Made by a program: the position numbers and the translations under genes. 64,000 nucleotides of DNA from Curtobacterium citreum (GTDB taxonomy: Bacteria > Actinomycetota > Actinomycetes > Actinomycetales > Microbacteriaceae). Positions 59,109 to 64,000 of the stretch are shown here, piece after piece. The notes below the pieces were generated by a model that was not told where the DNA came from, did not search any database, and saw only the letters and a list, made by a program, of their open reading frames with translations. The number at the start of each line of letters is the position of its first letter. The first letter of the stretch is position 1. The stretch covers positions 3,286,001-3,350,000 of the forward strand of contig NZ_VFMQ01000001.1 of the NCBI RefSeq assembly GCF_006715175.1, given 5' to 3'.

Positions 59109-59984
59109 ATGAAGCAACGAGTCATCGGAGACGTGTCGGTCAGCGCGATCGGACTGGGCGGCATGCCCATGTCCATCGAGGGCCGGCCCGACGAACGGCG
59201 GTCCATCGCGACCATCCACGCGGCGCTCGAGGCGGGCGTCACGCTCATCGACACCGCGGATGCCTACCACCTGGCCGGCCACGACGAGGTGGGGCACAAC
59301 GAGACGCTCATCGCGAAGGCGGTGCGCGAGTTCCACGGCGACACGGACGCCGTGCTCATCGCCACGAAGGGCGGGCACCTGCGCCCCGAGGCGGGGCCGT
59401 GGGCGCAGGACGGGCGGCCGGAGTACCTCAAGGAGGCGGCGAAGGCCTCGGCGAAGCGACTCGGCGTCGACGCCGTCGGGCTGTACCAGTTCCACCGGCC
59501 GGACCCCGCGGTCCCGTACGCCGACTCGGTCGGCGCGCTCGCCGAACTGCTCGACGAGGGGGTCATCCGGATGGCGGGGATCTCGAACGCCGACCCGGAC
59601 CAGATCCGCACGGCGAACGAGGTCCTCGGCGGGCGACTGGCGTCGGTGCAGAACCAGTTCTCGCCCGCGTTCCGGTCGAGTGAGCCCGAGCTGGAGCTGT
59701 GCGACGAGCTCGGCATCGCGTTCCTGCCCTGGAGCCCGCTCGGCGGCATCGCGAAGGCCGCGGACCTGGGCACCGCGTACGAGGACTTCGCGGTCATCGC
59801 CCGGGAGCGCGGGGTGTCCCCGCAGGTCGTCGCGCTCGCGTGGGAGCTGCGGAAGAGCGACGTCGTCGTGCCGATCCCGGGGGCGTCCCGGCCGCAGTCG
59901 ATCCTGGACTCGGTCGTCGCGGCGACCGTGAAGCTCCGCGACGAGGACGTCGCCCGGCTCGACGCCGCACGGCCTGCGGCCTGA
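59109..59984 (+). CDS. Aldo/keto reductase
   Basis: 291 residues in a TIM barrel. The catalytic tetrad is visible: Asp in LIDTADAYH, Tyr in DAYH, Lys in IATKGGHLR and His in YQFHRPDP. NADPH-contact region is VVVPIPGASRPQSILDSV. Start MKQRVIGDVSVSAIGLGG. It reduces aldehydes or ketones with NADPH; the natural substrate is not evident. Standalone. Confidence 0.93.
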   Translation: MKQRVIGDVSVSAIGLGGMPMSIEGRPDERRSIATIHAALEAGVTLIDTADAYHLAGHDEVGHNETLIAKAVREFHGDTDAVLIATKGGHLRPEAGPWAQDGRPEYLKEAAKASAKRLGVDAVGLYQFHRPDPAVPYADSVGALAELLDEGVIRMAGISNADPDQIRTANEVLGGRLASVQNQFSPAFRSSEPELELCDELGIAFLPWSPLGGIAKAADLGTAYEDFAVIARERGVSPQVVALAWELRKSDVVVPIPGASRPQSILDSVVAATVKLRDEDVARLDAARPAA

Positions 59985-60060
59985 GGCACGGGCGCTGCGG
60001 CGCGCGCGGCGCGAGGTCCTGCGCGGCGCGTCTGCCGCGCTCCCGCTCCCCCGGCGCAGC

Positions 60061-60096
60061 GACGCCCCGTCCGGCAGTGGTGCCGGGCGGGGCGTC
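60061..60096. terminator. Hairpin between convergent genes
   Basis: GACGCCCCGTCCGGCA (60061-60076) pairs with 60081-60096 with one mismatch and a GTGG loop. It lies 76 bases after the aldo/keto reductase and 16 bases before the end of the opposing lipoprotein gene, so it suits bidirectional termination. Confidence 0.8.
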
Positions 60097-60112
60097 GTCG
60101 TGCGGCTCGGGG

Positions 60113-60616
60113 TCAGGCCGTGCAGACCTTCTGGAACTCGGTGCCCGCGTCCTGGACCTTCTGCGTCGTCGCAGTGAAGGCGGAGAGGTCGGCGGACTTC
60201 GGGTCCTTCGCGATCGACTCGATCTGGGTGAGCATCTCGTCGTAGGCGGAGCGGAACGCCTCGGCCTTCGGCTTCACGTCCGTGTTCTGCACGGCGTCGA
60301 CGCCGTCGGAGAGCGACTGGTCGAACTCCTTGAGCTTCGCGACGGCGGCGTTCGGGTCGGACTGCAGCGCGGAGACCTGGGACTGCAGGCCCTTCGCGGC
60401 GTCCTCGACCTTCGACTGGAAGGCGGAGCAGGCCTCGGCCTTCGACTGGGACGACGCCTGCGACGACGCCTTCGGTGCGCTGCTCTGTCCCGTGCTGCCG
60501 CTGCCGCTCCCGCTGCTGTTGCCGTTGCCGTTGCCGCCCGATCCGCCGGCCGAGCAGCCGGCGAGCAGTGCGACGGCGAGTGCGGCGGTCGCGAGTGCGG
60601 TGGTCTTCCTGGCCAT
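60113..60616 (-). CDS. Small lipoprotein of unknown function
   Basis: 167 residues. Signal peptide with lipobox LLAGCSAG, then a Ser/Gly-rich linker (residues about 24-50) and a helical, Lys/Asp/Ala-rich domain (EACSAFQSKVEDAAKGLQSQ, KAEAFRSAYDEMLTQIE, ending KVCTA). The two Cys outside the lipobox may form a disulfide. Predicted to be anchored on the outer face of the membrane. I do not recognise the family. Divergent from the quinone oxidoreductase with a 109-bp gap. Confidence 0.85.
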   Translation of the reverse strand: MARKTTALATAALAVALLAGCSAGGSGGNGNGNSSGSGSGSTGQSSAPKASSQASSQSKAEACSAFQSKVEDAAKGLQSQVSALQSDPNAAVAKLKEFDQSLSDGVDAVQNTDVKPKAEAFRSAYDEMLTQIESIAKDPKSADLSAFTATTQKVQDAGTEFQKVCTA

Positions 60617-60710
60617 GTGGGTCCCCCTGGAGTCCGTGCCCGCGCCTCGGTCGTGCGCGGGTCGCCGTCGACGGTACATGGCGGACGCACAGGTGGTCGC
60701 GGGTCCCGGG

Positions 60711-60725
60711 GCTAGCGTCGAGGGC
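60711..60725 (+). promoter_or_regulatory. Candidate -10 box close to the quinone oxidoreductase start
   Basis: GCTAGCGT ends eight to ten bases before the ATG, similar in placement to TAGACT before the cyclo-ligase gene. A short or leaderless mRNA is possible. No clear -35 was found. Confidence 0.35.
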
Positions 60726-61691
60726 ATGCAGGCGATCACGGCACACGACGGCGCACCCCGACTCGACGAGCTCCCGGACCCGGTGGCCGGTCCCGGCGAG
60801 GTCCTGGTCGAGGTCGCCGCGGCCGGGGTGAACAACGCGGACCTGCAGCAGGTCGCCGGGAACTACCCGCCGCCGCCCGGCGCTTCGGACGTGCTCGGCC
60901 TCGAGGTCTCCGGCACCGTCCGTGCCCTGGGCGACGGGGGGACCGGGTTCGCGGTCGGCGACCGGGTCTGCGCCCTGCTGTCCGGCGGCGGGTACGCCTC
61001 GCTCGTGGCGGTCCCGGCGGCGCAGGTGCTCCCGGTCCCGGACGGCGTCGACCTGGTCGAGGCCGCGGCGCTGCCCGAGGCGGCGTGCACGGTCTGGTCG
61101 AACCTCGGGATGATTGCGGGCCTGCGTGCCGGGCAGACACTCCTGGTGCACGGCGGCACCGGCGGGATGGGCTCGCACGCGGTGCTGCTGGCGAAGGCCA
61201 TGGGTGTCCGGGTGATCGCGACGAGCGGCGGCGAGCGGAAGGTCCGGGCGTCGCAGGAGCTCGGCGCGGACCTGGTCGTCGACCACCGCACCGAGGACTT
61301 CGTCGAGCGGGCCCTGGCGTTCACGGACGGCCGCGGGGTCGACGTCGTGCTCGACGTCGTCGGCGCGGACTACCTGGCGAAGCACCTCGCCGTCCTGGCG
61401 CCGAACGGGCACATCGCGGTCATCGCGGCGGGCAGCGGCAGGACGGGCGAGCTCGACTTCGGCGCGATGATGCGGAAGCGCGCGACGATCAGCGCCACGA
61501 CCCTGCGCGCCCGGCCCCTCGACGAGAAGGCCGCGATCGTCGCCGCGGTCCGGGAGCACGTCTGGCCGCTCGTCGCCGACGGCAGCGTCCGACCCGTCGT
61601 GGACAGCGTGCTGCCGCTCGCCGACGCCGCCGAGGCGCACCGCCGGGTGCGCGACGGCGAGGTGGTCGGGAAGGTGCTGCTGCGCCCGTAG
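60726..61691 (+). CDS. Quinone oxidoreductase, PIG3-type zinc-free MDR family
   Basis: 321 residues of the medium-chain dehydrogenase/reductase family. N-terminal GroES-like domain (MQAITAHDGAPRLDELPDPV, VAAAGVNNADLQQVAGNYPP) and a Rossmann domain with HGGTGGMGSHAVLLAKAMG and VDVVLDVVGADYLAKHL. The zinc ligands of alcohol dehydrogenases are absent, as expected. It probably reduces quinones with NADPH. Convergent with the ABC ATPase gene, separated by the third family palindrome. Confidence 0.92.
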   Translation: MQAITAHDGAPRLDELPDPVAGPGEVLVEVAAAGVNNADLQQVAGNYPPPPGASDVLGLEVSGTVRALGDGGTGFAVGDRVCALLSGGGYASLVAVPAAQVLPVPDGVDLVEAAALPEAACTVWSNLGMIAGLRAGQTLLVHGGTGGMGSHAVLLAKAMGVRVIATSGGERKVRASQELGADLVVDHRTEDFVERALAFTDGRGVDVVLDVVGADYLAKHLAVLAPNGHIAVIAAGSGRTGELDFGAMMRKRATISATTLRARPLDEKAAIVAAVREHVWPLVADGSVRPVVDSVLPLADAAEAHRRVRDGEVVGKVLLRP

Positions 61692-61699
61692 CAAGGCCT

Positions 61700-61773
61700 C
61701 CGCAGAACGCAACGTCGGCGGTTGCTCGCAGCGTCATACCGCTGCGAGCAACCGCCACGGTTGCGTTCTGCGG
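61700..61773. repeat. Intergenic palindrome (family copy 3)
   Basis: Arms of 34 bases (61700-61733 and 61740-61773) pair with only two or three mismatches around a short loop. The CGCAGAACGCAACGTCGGCG core and CTCGCAGCG match the palindromes at 1801-1862 and 41923-41994. It lies between convergent genes. Confidence 0.87.
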
Positions 61774-61796
61774 AACGCGAGACGCGGGACGCCGGG

Positions 61797-62612
61797 TCAG
61801 GCGTGGACGCGCGCCAGGAACTCGACGAGGGCGGGGTGCTGCGGGCGGTCGAGCACGTCGGCCGGGGCGCCCTGCTCGACGACCTCGCCGCGGTGCAGGA
61901 ACACGATCCGGTCGGCGACCTTCCGGGCGAACTGCATCTCGTGCGTGGTCATCAGGATCGTCGAACCCTGCTCCTTGAGCTCGCGCACCAGGTCGAGCAC
62001 CTCGCCCACGAGCTGCGGGTCGAGCGCGCTCGTCACCTCGTCGAGCAGGAGCAGCTCCGGCGAGGTCGCCACCGCACGCACGATCGCGACGCGCTGCTGC
62101 TGCCCGCCGGAGAGCCGGTCCGGGTACGCGTCCGCGAAGTCCGACAGTCCGATCCGCTCGAGCAGCCGCCGGGCCGTCGCCTCGGCCTCGGCCCGCGGGA
62201 CGCCGTGCACCCGACGGGACGCGAGCGTCACGTTGTCGAGGACGCGCATGTGCGGGAACAGGTTGAACTGCTGGAAGACCACGCCGATGCGCGCGCGGGT
62301 GGCGTCGACGTCGATGCGCGGGTCGGCGATGTCGGTGCCCTGGAGCAACACTTCGCCGTCGTCGATGCCCTCGAGCAGGTTCACGGTCTTGAGGAGCGTC
62401 GACTTCCCGGAGCCGGACGCCCCGATGACGCAGATCACCTCGTGCCGGTGCACGGTCAGGTGGATGCCGCGCAGGACCTCGTGCCCACCGAAGGACTTGC
62501 GCAGACCGCGCAGTTCCAGGACGGGGACCGACGCGTCGGACGCACCACGTGCCTCCGGGCCGGTGGTCGGACGCCAGGCGCGGCTCGCCCCCGCAGCGGA
62601 TGCCTCGGTCAC
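61797..62612 (-). CDS. Polar amino-acid ABC transporter, ATP-binding protein
   Basis: 271 residues. Walker A CVIGASGSGKSTLLKTVNLL, Q-loop VFQQFNLFPHM, signature LSGGQQQRVAIVRA, Walker B LLLLDEVTSALDPQ and switch His in MTTHEMQFA. An N-terminal 30-residue polar extension precedes the core. Similar to glutamine/glutamate and other polar amino-acid importers (GlnQ-like). Its start overlaps the permease stop. It is last of three genes in the transporter operon read from the window end. Confidence 0.95.
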   Translation of the reverse strand: MTEASAAGASRAWRPTTGPEARGASDASVPVLELRGLRKSFGGHEVLRGIHLTVHRHEVICVIGASGSGKSTLLKTVNLLEGIDDGEVLLQGTDIADPRIDVDATRARIGVVFQQFNLFPHMRVLDNVTLASRRVHGVPRAEAEATARRLLERIGLSDFADAYPDRLSGGQQQRVAIVRAVATSPELLLLDEVTSALDPQLVGEVLDLVRELKEQGSTILMTTHEMQFARKVADRIVFLHRGEVVEQGAPADVLDRPQHPALVEFLARVHA

Positions 62613-63487
62613 ACGGTCCCTCCGATCTGCTCACGGCGCTGCTGGCGCCGCGCGACCGCGTCGGTGACGCGGATCAGCGGCAGGCTGATCCCGACGAACA
62701 GGAGTCCGGCGACCAGGTACGGCGTGAAGTTGTAGGCCTCGGCCTGGGCGATCTGCGCGCTGCGGACCGCGTCCACGGCGCCGAGGATCGACACGAGTCC
62801 GACGTCCTTCTGCATCGACACGAAGTCGTTCATGAGCGCGGGCGTGACCTTGCGGATCGCCTGCGGCAGCACCACGAGCCGGAGCGTCCCGGCGTGCGAC
62901 AGCCCGAGCGACCGGGCCGCGAGCCGCTGCGAGGGGTGCACGGCCTCCATGCCGGCGCGCAGGACCTCGGCGACGTAGGACGAGTAGGTGAGCACGATCG
63001 CGATGGTGCCCCAGACCTCGGGGGGCTGGCGCGGGAAGATCCCGAGCCCGGGGATGCCGAAGCCGACCAGGTACAGCACGATGATGAGCGGCAGGCCGCG
63101 GAACAGGTCGGTGTACGCCGTCGCGAGCACCCGCAGCGGGAAGAAGACCGGGTTCCGCAGGCCCCGGACGACCGCGAGCAGCGTCCCGAGCACCGCGACG
63201 CCGATGCTCGCGAAGAACAGGATCCGGATGTTCAGCCAGAGGCCGAGCAGGACCTGCGGGAAGACGTCGACGGCGGTCTGCGGGTCGAAGAACGACTGCT
63301 GGACGGCGGCCCACCCGGGGGTGCTCACCACGCCGAGCCAGAGCACCACCACGACGACGAGCGTCGAGACGACGGACACCACGACCGAGCGGCGGCCGCG
63401 CTGCCGGCGGTACAGCCGGCGCTCGGCCTCCACCGCGCTCGGCGCTGGTGTGGCGACCGGGGTGCCGGCGCCTGCGGGGACGGTCAC
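62609..63487 (-). CDS. Polar amino-acid ABC transporter, permease
   Basis: 292 residues from a GTG start. A basic cytosolic N-terminus is followed by a membrane span (VVVSVVSTLVVVVVLWLGVV), then the HisM/GlnP-type membrane domain (FASIGVAVLGTLLAVVRG, FRGLPLIIVLYLVGFG). The EAA-like loop is MEAVHPSQRLAARSLGLSHA, which docks the ATPase. Starts four bases after the binding-protein gene ends, and its stop overlaps the ATPase start. Confidence 0.95.
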   Translation of the reverse strand: MTVPAGAGTPVATPAPSAVEAERRLYRRQRGRRSVVVSVVSTLVVVVVLWLGVVSTPGWAAVQQSFFDPQTAVDVFPQVLLGLWLNIRILFFASIGVAVLGTLLAVVRGLRNPVFFPLRVLATAYTDLFRGLPLIIVLYLVGFGIPGLGIFPRQPPEVWGTIAIVLTYSSYVAEVLRAGMEAVHPSQRLAARSLGLSHAGTLRLVVLPQAIRKVTPALMNDFVSMQKDVGLVSILGAVDAVRSAQIAQAEAYNFTPYLVAGLLFVGISLPLIRVTDAVARRQQRREQIGGTV

Positions 63488-63491
63488 CGGG

Positions 63492-64000
63492 CTACTTCAG
63501 GACGGGGGTGTTGGTCGCCGAGGAGAGCCAGGTCGTCTGCAGCCGCTCGAGCGTGCCGTCGGACTTCAGGGCGGCCAGCGCCTCGTCGACCTTGGTCGTC
63601 AGCGCGGAGCCCTTCGGCAGCACGAAGCCGAACTGGTCGCCCGTGCCGTCCTGCGGGAACTGCGCCGAGACCGTGCCGTCGTCGAGCTGCGCGCCGGACA
63701 TGTAGAAGGCCGTCGGCAGGTCGGTGACGATGGCGTCGATCTGCCCGGACTTCAGGGCGAGGACCGCGTCGTCGTTCGAGTTGAACACCTGCGGGGTGAC
63801 GCCGAGGACGTCCTTGACGCTCTGGATGCTCGTCGACCCGGCGGCGACGCCGATCGTGTCGCCCTTGAGCGCGGCGACCGTGGTGTCCTTCGCGGCCTTC
63901 GACTTCGTCGTGGTCACGACGGCCTGGGTGGTCGTGTAGTACGCCGTGGACATGTCGACGGCCTTCTTGCGCTTGGCGTCGATCGAGAACTGCTGGACGT
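63492..64000 (-). CDS. Polar amino-acid ABC transporter, substrate-binding protein (5' end outside window)
   Basis: The C-terminal 169 residues of a family 3 solute-binding protein. The open frame continues past 64000, so the signal peptide is not visible. YYTTTQAVVTT, GDTIGVAAGSTSIQSVKDVL, ALKSGQIDAIVTDLPTAFYM and GFVLPKGSALTTKVDEALAA are typical. The ligand is probably a polar amino acid, but the specificity residues are mostly outside the window. First gene of the transporter operon. Confidence 0.93.
   Translation of the reverse strand, partial: VQQFSIDAKRKKAVDMSTAYYTTTQAVVTTTKSKAAKDTTVAALKGDTIGVAAGSTSIQSVKDVLGVTPQVFNSNDDAVLALKSGQIDAIVTDLPTAFYMSGAQLDDGTVSAQFPQDGTGDQFGFVLPKGSALTTKVDEALAALKSDGTLERLQTTWLSSATNTPVLK

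Overview
The window is very GC-rich bacterial chromosome with short gaps, frequent ATGA/GTGA start-stop overlaps and many GTG starts. Gene order (recN-nadK-tlyA, arg cluster-pheST-trmH-rplT-rpmI-infC, galU-rimJ-SepX/GlpR) and protein style point to an actinobacterium, most likely Microbacteriaceae close to Curtobacterium. The genus is an inference from recall, not a search result. About 49 protein genes are supported, plus two rRNA operons and one tRNA. No phage, transposase or CRISPR array was seen.

Region 1 (1-8630, minus strand): a block read towards position 1. It holds an Arg/Gly/Asp-rich repeat protein with a helical C-terminus, a HAD phosphatase, a small repeat protein, tlyA, nadK and recN. 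A large palindrome follows, then pyrG, whose 3' end lies outside the window.

Region 2 (8775-21652, minus strand): two complete 16S-23S-5S operons in tandem, repeating exactly 6,952 bases apart and almost identical. I noticed three substitutions, two of them in 16S. Each operon has its own upstream promoter. Between them sits one gene, a GNAT acetyltransferase fused to an uncharacterised N-terminal domain.

Region 3 (21704-38212, minus strand): a long biosynthetic and translation block. In transcription order it is infC-rpmI-rplT, an rRNA methyltransferase, pheS-pheT, argC-argJ-argB-argD-argF, an ArgG-like protein with a ruined ATP-binding loop, argH, a 3-methyladenine glycosylase and tyrS. 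infC appears to start at an AUC codon. The arg genes are mostly translationally coupled.

Region 4 (38213-50700): mixed strands. A DUF1844 protein is followed by a maltokinase-like protein, a family 2 glycoside hydrolase behind a direct-repeat motif, an alpha/beta hydrolase, a PIG-V-like membrane glycosyltransferase, a Tat/lipobox amidase-fold protein, tRNA-Ala(CGC), a SepX/GlpR-like division protein, rimJ, galU, 5-formyl-THF cyclo-ligase, an FmdB zinc ribbon and mscL. The Glp (MoeA-like) partner expected between galU and rimJ is absent.

Region 5 (50686-64000): a CDP-alcohol phosphatidyltransferase and a 1,240-residue SF1-helicase-like protein with a nuclease-like C-terminus but altered Walker A and B residues, joined by two tiny overlapping ORFs. 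Then come a CitE-like lyase, a membrane protein coupled to an FAD monooxygenase, an unrecognised protein, an aldo/keto reductase, a lipoprotein, a quinone oxidoreductase and a polar amino-acid ABC transporter cut by the window end. Several convergent gene ends carry long palindromes, three of which form one sequence family.
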